Part shown: positions 1 through 7,239 of the stretch, in pieces | Numbering within the stretch: position 1 is the stretch's first letter | Layout of the letters: each line of letters starts with the position of its first letter | NCBI RefSeq assembly: GCF_002979515.1 | Contig: NZ_PCPA01000027.1 | Span: 1-40,456, forward strand | Direction of reading: 5' to 3' | DNA from: Microbacterium sp. MYb54 | Lineage (GTDB): Bacteria > Actinomycetota > Actinomycetes > Actinomycetales > Microbacteriaceae | DNA length: 40,456 nucleotides | Position numbers and translations under genes: made by a program | The notes under the pieces: model-generated | What the model saw: only the letters and a program-made list of their open reading frames with translations | Told to the model about the DNA's origin: nothing | Database searches by the model: none

Positions 1-139
1 GGTGGGGTAGAGTTGTCGCAACCGAAGACCGCTGGTCATCTTCGTGTGCGCAAGCACGCGAGATCGAAGCTCTGCATAGCAGGGGCCCGCGCAGGACGCG
101 AACTTCTCAAAGCTCCGTGCGCCTGCGCCGGAGCTTTTT
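1..139 (+). promoter_or_regulatory. rplJ-rplL leader (L10-leader-like)
   Basis: The 206 nt before rplJ hold no convincing gene. They contain CCGAAGACCGCTGGTC near 22-37, which resembles the conserved part of actinobacterial ribosomal L10 leaders, followed by further GC-rich inverted repeats and the terminator-like hairpin at 109-139. In this family, L10 complexed with L7/L12 binds the leader and represses its own operon. The assignment rests on position and short-motif resemblance; the upstream promoter is probably outside the window. Confidence 0.55.
109..139 (+). terminator. Terminator-like hairpin in rplJ leader (possible attenuator)
   Basis: AAAGCTCCG (109-117) pairs perfectly with CGGAGCTTT (129-137) around an 11-nt loop and runs into a T-rich stretch (135-139). 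It lies about 70 nt before the rplJ start, so it could work as an attenuator for rplJL or end a transcript from upstream genes. Seen directly as sequence; the function is inferred. Confidence 0.55.
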
Positions 140-206
140 CTCTTGCAGGTGGTCCAGGTCGGCGCCACACCACCGTGCGGCGCCTCGTACACACCAAGGA
201 GTGACC

Positions 207-695
207 ATGGCGCAGAAGGATGCATCGGTCGCCGAGCTCACGAAGTCATTCGAGAACTCGAACGCCGTCCTGCTGACCGAGTACCGCGGTCTGACGGTTG
301 CCCAGCTCAAGGAGCTGCGCAACAGCATCCGTCAGAACGCTGAGTACGCCGTGGTGAAGAACACGCTGACCAAGATCGCCGCCAACAAGGCTGGCATCTC
401 CGCGCTGGACGACGACCTCAAGGGTCCGTCGGCCGTCGCATTTGTGCACGGTGACTTCGTCGCCACTGCCAAGGCTCTGAGTGACTTCGCCAAGGCCAAC
501 CCGCTTCTCGTGATCAAGTCCGGCATCTTCGAGGGCAATGCCCTCTCCGCCGACGAGGTCAGCAAGTACGCCGCGCTGGAGAGCCGTGAGGTTCTGCTGG
601 CGAAGGCTGCGGGCATGATGAAGGCGACGATGGGCAAGGCTGCCGCCACCATCGATGCTCTTCGCGAAAAGCTGGAGACCGCCGAGGCCGCGTAA
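207..695 (+). CDS. rplJ: 50S ribosomal protein L10
   Basis: Ribosomal protein L10 (bL10, 162 aa) forms the base of the ribosomal stalk, holding L7/L12 dimers through its C-terminal helix and contacting 23S rRNA and L11. The N-terminus (MAQKDASVAELTKSFEN) and the segment VLLTEYRGLTVAQLKELR are typical of the family, as is the C-terminal helix after KAAGMMKATMGKAAAT. The ATG at 207 is preceded by AAGGAG (196-201); a longer frame upstream runs through the structured leader and is not used. Length is close to normal. It is followed after 49 nt by rplL, the usual rplJL arrangement. Autoregulation through the leader is likely. Confidence 0.97.
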   Translation: MAQKDASVAELTKSFENSNAVLLTEYRGLTVAQLKELRNSIRQNAEYAVVKNTLTKIAANKAGISALDDDLKGPSAVAFVHGDFVATAKALSDFAKANPLLVIKSGIFEGNALSADEVSKYAALESREVLLAKAAGMMKATMGKAAATIDALREKLETAEAA

Positions 696-744
696 GCGAC
701 CGGCGTTCTCGTTCACCAAACCCCATCTATCTAGGAGATACATC

Positions 745-1122
745 ATGGCTAAGCTCACCACTGAGGAGCTGCTCGAGCAGTTCGCCGGCCTGACCCTCGT
801 CGAGCTCAACGACTTCGTGAAGGCGTTCGAGGAGAAGTTCGAGGTCACCGCTGCTGCACCCGTCGCCGTTGCCGGCGCAGGTGGCGGCGCTGCAGAAGAG
901 GTTGAGGAGAAGGACTCCTTCGACGTCATCCTCGAGGCTGCTGGCGACAAGAAGATCCAGGTCATCAAGACCGTCCGCGAGCTCACCTCGCTGGGTCTCG
1001 GCGAGGCCAAGGCTGTCGTCGACGGTGCCCCGAAGGCTGTCCTTGAGGGCGCCAACAAGGAGACCGCCGAGAAGGCCAAGGCCGCTCTCGAAGAGGCAGG
1101 CGCAACGGTTACCCTCAAGTAA
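745..1122 (+). CDS. rplL: 50S ribosomal protein L7/L12
   Basis: L7/L12 (bL12, 125 aa) is the multi-copy stalk protein that recruits and stimulates translational GTPases. Visible parts are the N-terminal dimerisation segment (LTTEELLEQFAGLTLVEL), the Ala/Gly/Glu-rich hinge at about residues 35-53, and the C-terminal domain with KIQVIKTVRELTSLGLGEAK and the ending GATVTLK, where factors bind. The start has a good site (AGGAG, 733-737). It is the second gene of the operon and is followed by a strong intrinsic terminator, so transcription probably stops here. Confidence 0.98.
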   Translation: MAKLTTEELLEQFAGLTLVELNDFVKAFEEKFEVTAAAPVAVAGAGGGAAEEVEEKDSFDVILEAAGDKKIQVIKTVRELTSLGLGEAKAVVDGAPKAVLEGANKETAEKAKAALEEAGATVTLK

Positions 1123-1144
1123 TCGCGACGCTCACGCGTTTCAT

Positions 1145-1174
1145 CGAAGGTCCCGGGTTCGCCCGGGGCCTTCG
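1145..1174 (+). terminator. Intrinsic terminator after rplL
   Basis: CGAAGGTCCCGGG (1145-1157) and CCCGGGGCCTTCG (1162-1174) form a 13-bp stem with one T-G pair and a TTCG tetraloop, followed by TGTGTTT. It lies 22 nt after the rplL stop and 43 nt from the stop of the convergent lacI-type gene, so it can serve both strands. Confidence 0.85.
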
Positions 1175-1217
1175 TGTGTTTCCAGGGGCGCTTCTTGAAT
1201 TCCGGAATGCTGCGCGC

Positions 1218-2222
1218 TCAGCGTGGGGGAGCGGTGGAGCTGCGCACCACGAGGGCGGATGCCGCGGCCACATGTTCGAGCGGGGCGTCGGGATGGTCCA
1301 TCCGCTGCGTCAGCAGCCGCACCGCTTCGTGTCCTTGCTCTCGAGGCGACTGCCCGATCGTGGTCAGGGCGAACATGTCGGCATGTTCGTGATCGTCGAT
1401 GCCGACGACGCTGAGCTCGGTCGGTACAGCGATGCCCAGGCGTCTGGCTGCGATGATCGCGCCGATAGCTGCTTCGTCGCACACCCCGACGATGGCCGTC
1501 GGGCGTCGTCGTCGGTCGCCGAGCATCCCGGCCGCCGCGGCGTAACCGCCCGGCATGGTCGGGGCAGCTCCGGCGATGCGCGCGTTCGCCGACAGTCCGG
1601 CCGCCTGCAAAGCACCGTGGTATCCGTCGAGGCGTCGCGCGTCGCCGAAGCTCAGTTCGGCGGCGGCCGTCGATCCGCCGACGAACGCGATGTCGGTGTG
1701 TCCGAGTTCGATGAGGTGCTCGGTCGCGATGCGTGCGGCCGCCGTGTCGTCGATCGAAACTGAGCTGGACCCTTCGCTGTACGGACCGACGCTCACGAGC
1801 GGGCGCTCCGTGCGTTGCAGTCGCTCGAGCTCTTGAGCGCTCGGCTGGATGCCGACGGCGATGATGCCGTCGAAGCGTCTTCCTGGCAGAACGCTCTCGA
1901 ACAGGTGCTCCCTGGTCTGAGAGCCTTCGGGTACGCCGTAGAGCGAGAGGTCGTAGTCGAGCGAGAACAGCGACTCCTGGACCCCGGCGAGCAGCTCGGC
2001 GAAGAACCACCGATCCACGGGCGGCATGACGACGCCCACAGTCTGCGTGCGTCCCGTCGCGAGGCTCGTCGCGGATGAATGTGCGACGTAGGAGAGATCA
2101 CGTGCAGCGTCCACGACTCGCTGTCGGGTCGCCTCCGACACATATCCGCGGCCGCTGAGGGCACGACTCGCCGTAGCCTTCGACACGCCAGCACGCGACG
2201 CGACGTCCGCGATCGTGCTCAT
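1218..2222 (-). CDS. LacI-family transcriptional repressor
   Basis: A 334-aa LacI/GalR-type regulator. The N-terminal helix-turn-helix and hinge are clear (TIADVASRAGVSKATASRALSG, residues 3-24, then the hinge region near 45-60), followed by a periplasmic-binding-protein-like ligand domain starting at TVGVVMPPVDRWFF. It is divergently transcribed from the sugar ABC operon starting at 2510, with palindromic sites in the 287-bp intergenic region, so it most likely represses that operon and itself, released by the transported sugar or a derivative. GAGGAGGA before the ATG at 2222 supports the start. The effector cannot be read from sequence; an alpha-glucoside is a guess from the transporter type. 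Confidence 0.9.
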   Translation of the reverse strand: MSTIADVASRAGVSKATASRALSGRGYVSEATRQRVVDAARDLSYVAHSSATSLATGRTQTVGVVMPPVDRWFFAELLAGVQESLFSLDYDLSLYGVPEGSQTREHLFESVLPGRRFDGIIAVGIQPSAQELERLQRTERPLVSVGPYSEGSSSVSIDDTAAARIATEHLIELGHTDIAFVGGSTAAAELSFGDARRLDGYHGALQAAGLSANARIAGAAPTMPGGYAAAAGMLGDRRRRPTAIVGVCDEAAIGAIIAARRLGIAVPTELSVVGIDDHEHADMFALTTIGQSPREQGHEAVRLLTQRMDHPDAPLEHVAAASALVVRSSTAPPR

Positions 2223-2311
2223 CGGTCCTCCTCGACCTGATCACGCGGATGCGTGGCACCAGCGCGGGGGGTTCGCGCCGGGTCAAAGCGTAGTCGTTGC
2301 GGTGCAAAAAG

Positions 2312-2323
2312 GGAACCGGTTCC
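2312..2323. promoter_or_regulatory. Putative LacI-type operator 1
   Basis: GGAACCGGTTCC is a perfect 12-bp palindrome with a central CG, typical of LacI/GalR operators. It lies 90 bp upstream of the repressor gene and 198 bp upstream of the sugar-binding lipoprotein gene. A near-identical copy is found at 2436-2447. Confidence 0.6.
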
Positions 2324-2336
2324 AGACGTCAGGCGA

Positions 2337-2348
2337 GGGAGCGCTCCC
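2337..2348. promoter_or_regulatory. Putative LacI-type operator 2
   Basis: GGGAGCGCTCCC is a perfect 12-bp palindrome, centred 25 bp from operator 1. The AGCGCT centre resembles operators of actinobacterial sugar-responsive LacI proteins such as CebR. It could bind the neighbouring repressor or a second regulator. Confidence 0.55.
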
Positions 2349-2400
2349 ACGTGCCAGGACTGCGCGAGGCGAATGGTTGTGAGCTTGTGACCCTAGCGTG

Positions 2401-2447
2401 TTGTGCGGGGATGCGGATGGCCAGTAGGTTGGCCTGGAATCGGTTCC
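2401..2447 (+). promoter_or_regulatory. Sugar ABC operon promoter with overlapping operator
   Basis: A candidate promoter reads TTGTGC (2401-2406), an 18-bp spacer, then TAGGTT (2425-2430), giving a start near 2437. The third operator-like site, GGAATCGGTTCC (2436-2447), differs from operator 1 by one base and lies exactly over that start, where a repressor would block transcription. The promoter is inferred by pattern; the repeated operator is seen directly. Confidence 0.5.
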
Positions 2448-2509
2448 CTAACGATGCCCCGGGGTGGCGTCGCACAGGCGGGAACCTGTACTCGAAGAGG
2501 AGAATTCAC

Positions 2510-3826
2510 ATGGCTCTGTCACAGCGTTCCCGGCGTTACGCGCCGCTCGCCCTGCTGGGGGTCGCGGGCATCGCGCTCGCCGGTTGCGGGGCTCCCGGTG
2601 GAGCACCGGGTACCGACGGGGGTGACGGAGGCGACGCCACCGTCACGATCTACGGCACGATCGTCGACTCGGAGGCCGATCTCCTCCAGGAGTCCTGGAA
2701 GGACTGGGCCGACGAGAACGGCATCACGATCAAGTACGAGGGCAGCCAGGACTTCGAGACGCAGCTCGGCACGCGCGCTCAGGGCGGCAACCCGCCCGAC
2801 ATCGCGATCTTCCCGCAGCCGGGTCTGCTCAAGGATTTCGCGGACCGCGACTACCTCAAGCCCGCACCGGAGGCGGTCGAGAAGAACGCCAACGAGTACT
2901 GGACCGAAGACTGGGTGAACTACGGCACGGTCGACGGCACCTTCTACGGTGCGCCGCTCATGGCCAACGTCAAGGGCTGGATCTGGTACTCGCCGGCGAA
3001 GTTCAAGGAGTGGGGTGTCGAGGTTCCGAAGACTCTCGATGAGATGACCGCACTCACCGACAAGATCCAGGCGGCGACCGGCACCCCCGCGTGGTGTGCT
3101 GGCTTCGAATCCGGCACGGCGACCGGCTGGCCGGGCACCGACTGGGTCGAGGACTACGTGCTGCGTCAGGCCGGACCGGACGTCTATGACGATTGGGTGA
3201 CCAACAAGGTGAAATTCACCGACCCGCAGATCAAGCAGGCGTTCGACTCGGTCGGCGGGATCCTGCTGAACCCGGCCAACGTCAACGCCGGTTTCGGTGA
3301 TGTCCGCTCGATCAACTCGACGGCGTTCGGCGACGTCGCCCCGGCCATCGCCGGCGGCACCTGCGCGCTGACGCACCAGGCTTCGTTCCTCTCCGGGTTC
3401 TTCCCCGATGGCACCACGGTCGCCGAAGACGGCGACGTCTGGGCATTCATGCTCCCGGGCGAGTCGGCAGACGACTCCGCTGTCACCGGTGCCGGTGAGA
3501 TCGTCGGAGCGTTCAGCGACTCCGAGGCCACGCAGAAGGTGCTCGAGTACCTGTCCAGCCCCGAGTGGGCCAACAGCCGCGTCAGCCTCGGCGGCGTCAC
3601 CTCGGCGAACAACGGGCTCGACCCGGCGAACGCCAAGGACCCGATCCTGCAGGAGACCATCAAGATCCTTCAGGACCCGGACACGACGTTCCGCTTCGAC
3701 GCCTCTGACCTGATGCCCGGTGCCGTCGGCGCTGGAACGTTCTGGAAGGGCATGGTCGCCTGGGTCAACGGAACCTCCACCGATGAGGTCCTGACGCAGA
3801 TCGAGACCGGCTGGCCGTCCAGCTGA
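2510..3826 (+). CDS. Sugar ABC transporter substrate-binding lipoprotein (AglE-like)
   Basis: A 438-aa extracellular solute-binding protein (family 1) that should capture a sugar outside the cell and deliver it to the two permeases encoded next. A signal peptide with a lipobox (IALAGC, acylated Cys26) shows lipoprotein anchoring. The mature part (TVTIYGTIVDSEADLLQESW, NPPDIAIFPQPGLL, WIWYSPAKFKEWGV) resembles alpha-glucoside-binding AglE proteins. The ATG at 2510 has GAAGAGGAG just upstream; the longer upstream frame covers promoter and operator DNA and is rejected. A strong hairpin follows the stop. Regulation by the divergent LacI-type protein is likely. The exact sugar is not known. Confidence 0.9.
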   Translation: MALSQRSRRYAPLALLGVAGIALAGCGAPGGAPGTDGGDGGDATVTIYGTIVDSEADLLQESWKDWADENGITIKYEGSQDFETQLGTRAQGGNPPDIAIFPQPGLLKDFADRDYLKPAPEAVEKNANEYWTEDWVNYGTVDGTFYGAPLMANVKGWIWYSPAKFKEWGVEVPKTLDEMTALTDKIQAATGTPAWCAGFESGTATGWPGTDWVEDYVLRQAGPDVYDDWVTNKVKFTDPQIKQAFDSVGGILLNPANVNAGFGDVRSINSTAFGDVAPAIAGGTCALTHQASFLSGFFPDGTTVAEDGDVWAFMLPGESADDSAVTGAGEIVGAFSDSEATQKVLEYLSSPEWANSRVSLGGVTSANNGLDPANAKDPILQETIKILQDPDTTFRFDASDLMPGAVGAGTFWKGMVAWVNGTSTDEVLTQIETGWPSS

Positions 3827-3833
3827 TCGGATG

Positions 3834-3863
3834 AGGAGGGCCGCCCCACGGGGCGGCCCTCCT
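3834..3863 (+). terminator. Hairpin between binding protein and permeases
   Basis: AGGAGGGCCGCCC (3834-3846) pairs with GGGCGGCCCTCCT (3851-3863) around CACG, followed by TCTCC rather than a clean T-tract. Position inside the ABC operon suggests partial termination or 3' mRNA protection, giving more binding protein than permease. Confidence 0.7.
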
Positions 3864-3931
3864 TCTCCACTCCACGATGCGCACACAGAGGTGCGCATCG
3901 CTGAGCCGCAACGCGTCATGAAGGGGATTCC

Positions 3932-5071
3932 GTGAACGCGACAGTATTTTTCCAATGGATCGGCACACTTCCGCCGATTCTGCAGGCCGTGGTCGTGGTC
4001 ATCGCATTCGCGGTGGTCGTGGCGATCATCCTTTTCCTCGTGGACGTGGCTCCGCGCAAGGGAGCGGTGTACACCTGGGTGCGACTGGCCATGTGCCTGC
4101 TCATCCCGCTCGCCGTGATGTTCTTCTTCAGCTCCTATTACTGGGCGATGGGGGTCGCCGTCATCGTCGGAGCCCTGTTCTTCTATCTGGATTACCGCTC
4201 GCGCGATGGTGCCGGGTATCTGATCCAACTGGTCGCCTTCATGGCTCCGGCGCTGCTCCTCCTGCTCGTCGGCCTCATCCTGCCCTCGATCCAGACGATG
4301 TACTCCTCGTTCCTGAGCTCGTCCGGCAAGGACTTCGTCGGCTTCGCCAACTACCTCTGGATCTTCACTCAGTCCGACGGCATCACCTCGGTCGTCAACT
4401 CGATCATCTGGGTGCTGCTCGTGCCGACTGTCTCGACGATCGTCGGGCTGGCCTATGCGGTGTTCATCGATCGCACTCGTGGCGAGAAGATCTACAAGGT
4501 CCTCGTGTTCATGCCGATGGCCATCTCGTTCGTCGGCGCCGGAATCATCTGGCGATTCATGTACGAGTATCGCGGCGCAGACTTTCCGCAGATCGGTCTG
4601 CTCAACCAGATCCTGGTGTGGTTCGGCGGCGAGCCGCAGCAGTGGCTGCTCAACGAGCCGTGGAACAACCTGTTCCTGATCGTGGTGCTGATCTGGGTGC
4701 AGACCGGTTTTGCGATGGTCGTGCTCTCCGCCTCCATCAAGGGCGTCCCGCAGGAACTGCTCGAAGCGGCCGAACTCGACGGTGCGAACGCATGGCAGCG
4801 CTTCTTGTCCGTCACGATTCCCTCGATCCGTCCGGCGCTCATCGTGGTGTTGACGACCATCTCGATCGCCTCGCTGAAGGTGTTCGACATCGTGCGCACC
4901 ATGACCGCAGGAAACTACGGCACCTCGACGCTCGCGAATGAGATGTACACCCAGTTCTCGAAGTTCGAGGCCGGGCGCAGCGCCGCCTTGTCGGTCATCC
5001 TCTTCGTGCTGGTGCTGCCGATCGTCATCTACAACGCGAGACAGATCAAGAAGCAGCGGGAGGTGCGATGA
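3932..5071 (+). CDS. Sugar ABC transporter permease 1 (AglF/MalF-like)
   Basis: Inner-membrane permease (379 aa) of a carbohydrate-uptake-1 ABC system. The N-terminal about 95 residues add extra membrane segments (VVVVIAFAVVVAIILFLV; CLLIPLAVMFFFSSYYWAMG), as in AglF-type permeases, which is why it is longer than a standard 300-aa permease. The cytoplasmic EAA loop that docks the ATPase is clear (EAAELDGANAWQRFLSVTIP, about residues 275-294). GTG start at 3932; the site AAGGGGA lies just upstream. The stop overlaps the next start by 4 nt (ATGA), so the two permeases are translationally coupled. No ATPase gene follows, so a shared MsmK-like ATPase encoded elsewhere is implied. Confidence 0.9.
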   Translation: MNATVFFQWIGTLPPILQAVVVVIAFAVVVAIILFLVDVAPRKGAVYTWVRLAMCLLIPLAVMFFFSSYYWAMGVAVIVGALFFYLDYRSRDGAGYLIQLVAFMAPALLLLLVGLILPSIQTMYSSFLSSSGKDFVGFANYLWIFTQSDGITSVVNSIIWVLLVPTVSTIVGLAYAVFIDRTRGEKIYKVLVFMPMAISFVGAGIIWRFMYEYRGADFPQIGLLNQILVWFGGEPQQWLLNEPWNNLFLIVVLIWVQTGFAMVVLSASIKGVPQELLEAAELDGANAWQRFLSVTIPSIRPALIVVLTTISIASLKVFDIVRTMTAGNYGTSTLANEMYTQFSKFEAGRSAALSVILFVLVLPIVIYNARQIKKQREVR

Positions 5072-6036
5072 TGAGCGACACCCTGAAGACAGAGACGGCG
5101 GCGACCTCCACGCGCGCGATCACCACCGGAGGCGGTCTGGACGGCGCTGCCGGGCGTGCGCGCAAGAAGCTCTCCCGCCCATGGGCATCCGTCGGATCCA
5201 TCCTGATCGCGGTGCTGTGGACGATTCCGACCCTCGGCCTGTTCATCTCCTCGTTCCGCCCGCGGGACCAGATCCAGTCCAGCGGATGGTGGACCTTCTT
5301 CGCCAACCCGCAGGTGACGCTCGAGAACTACGTCGACGTGCTGCAGTCGGGGACGACGCAGCTCACGATCCTCGAGTCGTTCGTCAACTCGATCGCGATC
5401 ACGATTCCCGCGACCGTGATCCCGCTGATGATCGCCGCGATGGCCGCATATGCGTTCGCGTGGATCGACTTCAAGGGCCGCAACGCCCTGTTCATCTTCG
5501 TGTTCGCCCTGCAGATCGTGCCGATCCAGATGGCGCTCGTGCCGCTGCTGAGCTCGTTCTCGCGAGGGATCAACCTCTTCGGACTGCAGGTCACACTCCC
5601 GCTGGATGCTTCACAGGGCTACGCGCAGGTGTGGATCGCGCACACGATGTTCGCTCTGCCCCTGGCGATCTATCTGCTGCACAACTTCATGTCGGAGATC
5701 CCGGGCGAGATCATCGAGGCGGCTCGCGTCGACGGCGCATCCCGTGGACAGATCTTCTTCCGCGTGGTGCTTCCGCTGACGATGCCGGCCATCGCCTCGG
5801 TCGCGATCTTCCAGTTCCTGTGGGTCTGGAACGACCTGCTCGTGGCGCTGGTGTTCGCCGATGGTGCTGCGGCACCGATCACGAAGCTGCTGGCTGAGAT
5901 CACGGGTACGAGAGGAAACGACTGGTATCTGCTCACCGCAGGTGCCTTCGTCTCGATCATCGTGCCGCTGATCGTGTTCTTCGCTCTGCAGCGCTACTTC
6001 GTCAGAGGGCTGCTGGCCGGATCGACCAAGGGCTAG
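5068..6036 (+). CDS. Sugar ABC transporter permease 2 (AglG/MalG-like)
   Basis: Second permease (322 aa) of the sugar ABC system. About six membrane segments follow a 40-residue cytoplasmic N-terminus, and the EAA loop reads EAARVDGASRGQIFFRVVLP. Family members pair with the AglF-type protein to form the channel. Starts at ATG 5068 within the upstream stop codon overlap; ATG 5071 is an equally possible start one codon later. The C-terminus RYFVRGLLAGSTKG is typical of MalG-type permeases. A strong hairpin follows, ending the operon. Confidence 0.9.
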   Translation: MMSDTLKTETAATSTRAITTGGGLDGAAGRARKKLSRPWASVGSILIAVLWTIPTLGLFISSFRPRDQIQSSGWWTFFANPQVTLENYVDVLQSGTTQLTILESFVNSIAITIPATVIPLMIAAMAAYAFAWIDFKGRNALFIFVFALQIVPIQMALVPLLSSFSRGINLFGLQVTLPLDASQGYAQVWIAHTMFALPLAIYLLHNFMSEIPGEIIEAARVDGASRGQIFFRVVLPLTMPAIASVAIFQFLWVWNDLLVALVFADGAAAPITKLLAEITGTRGNDWYLLTAGAFVSIIVPLIVFFALQRYFVRGLLAGSTKG

Positions 6037-6055
6037 CGTTCCGGATCCGCTTCAT

Positions 6056-6099
6056 CGACGACGCCGCGCCGACCTCAGGGGGTCGACGCGGCGTCGTCG
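6056..6099. terminator. Bidirectional terminator
   Basis: CGACGACGCCGCG (6056-6068) pairs with CGCGGCGTCGTCG (6087-6099), with further pairing CGACC/GGTCG inside and a TCAGGG loop. It lies between convergent genes ending at 6036 and 6103 and probably serves both. Confidence 0.8.
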
Positions 6100-6102
6100 G
6101 TG

Positions 6103-7098
6103 TCAGCTGGAGTAGTCGTACTTCCAGGTCACTGCATCGCGGGGCGAGTCCACGAGGACCGCATCGACGCCGACGCGGGCGAGGTCTTGATAGCGTTCGG
6201 CGTCCGCGACTCCGATCGCCATGAGGTTCACGCGGTCGGTGGGATCGATGCAGCGCACGGCTTCGCGATCCCAGGGGGTGATTTCGACCTCGCTCTTCGC
6301 GGTACCCGAGGTGAAGGTCTCGCTGACGGTGATCTTGCGACGATCCTCGAATGCCATCCAGGTTCCCGCTGCGGGCGACGGCTCGCACTCGTGGGCGAGG
6401 GCGATGTCTAGGAGGCGCTTGCGGGTCACATCGCGGTCCTCAGCGACCTGGACATCGGCGGCATCACGGGCTCGACCGGTCGCCGCCGCATCCGTGGAGT
6501 AGATGACGGTGTTCTCCGTGCGCTCCGCATCGCGCAGGACAGCGACGACCGCGTCCGCCAGGGGAACCGGATCTGCCTGCTTGAGATCGAGGAACAGCAG
6601 GCGGTCGGCGGGGATGTCCATCAGAGCCTGTCGGAGTGTCGGGAGAAGGGCCGGGGCGTCGCGGTACGGCGTCTCTTCCGATCCGCGCGGGCGGAAGTTC
6701 CATCCGGCGTTGAGCGCGGTCAGCTCTGCGACGGTCTTCTCCGCCACGGTCCCGGTCCCATTCGTCTTCTCTTCGAGGCTGATGGGCCGGTACAGCACGG
6801 GCACGCCGTCGCGAGAGAGCTGGACGGTGATCCAGAGCGCGTCAGCGCCGTCTTCCAGCGAACCGCGGATGCCCTCCCTGGTGTTCTCCGGATAGTCGGC
6901 GGTGCCTGCCCGATGGGCCACGATCAGCGGCGCCTCTTGCCCTTGGCCGGCGGCGGCGGCGGCGTCGGCTTCGGTACCCGTCTGGGCTCCGGCTTTCGGG
7001 GCTCGATCTGCCGCGATCATCGGCGCGACGCCGAGCATGAGACCGAGGGCCGTGATGCCTGCCGCCCGCGCCCAGAATGGATGCTGCTTCGAGAACAT
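6103..7098 (-). CDS. Secreted GDPD-fold protein with degenerate metal site
   Basis: A 331-aa exported protein of the glycerophosphodiester phosphodiesterase fold. An N-terminal hydrophobic segment (about residues 11-30) acts as signal or anchor, followed by an Ala/Gly-rich linker and the GDPD domain from about residue 57. The HR (62-63) and PENT (70-73) motifs are present. However, where active enzymes have the metal-binding E-x-D, this protein has W89-I90-T91, and the later HD pair is R104-P105; the downstream E-x-K is D-L-K. Real hydrolysis of glycerophosphodiesters is therefore doubtful; a binding role is possible. AAGGAG precedes the ATG at 7098. Confidence 0.8.
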   Translation of the reverse strand: MFSKQHPFWARAAGITALGLMLGVAPMIAADRAPKAGAQTGTEADAAAAAGQGQEAPLIVAHRAGTADYPENTREGIRGSLEDGADALWITVQLSRDGVPVLYRPISLEEKTNGTGTVAEKTVAELTALNAGWNFRPRGSEETPYRDAPALLPTLRQALMDIPADRLLFLDLKQADPVPLADAVVAVLRDAERTENTVIYSTDAAATGRARDAADVQVAEDRDVTRKRLLDIALAHECEPSPAAGTWMAFEDRRKITVSETFTSGTAKSEVEITPWDREAVRCIDPTDRVNLMAIGVADAERYQDLARVGVDAVLVDSPRDAVTWKYDYSS

Positions 7099-7153
7099 GG
7101 TGATCTACTCCTTCGTGAGCCCGCCGCTGGGGTGATTCCCGCCATCGGGCAAA

Positions 7154-7167
7154 CGTAACATTTTACG
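7154..7167 (-). promoter_or_regulatory. Inverted repeat and possible -10 of GDPD-fold gene
   Basis: CGTAA (7154-7158) and TTACG (7163-7167) form an inverted repeat in an AT-rich island. On the reverse strand it includes TAAAAT (7160-7165), a good -10 hexamer, about 60 nt before the gene at 7098. No clear -35 is seen. It could be a promoter with an overlapping operator. Confidence 0.35.
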
Positions 7168-7227
7168 CTTTCGAGACCCGGTTCGACCGGCGCCGCAACA
7201 CAACCCCGGTCGCGGCATCCGCGCGTC

Positions 7228-7233
7228 TACCCT
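7228..7233 (+). promoter_or_regulatory. -10 element of cystathionine beta-synthase gene
   Basis: TACCCT ends 6 nt before the ATG at 7240 and there is no ribosome binding site, so the transcript is probably leaderless. No good -35 match. Confidence 0.5.
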
Positions 7234-7239
7234 GAAGTC

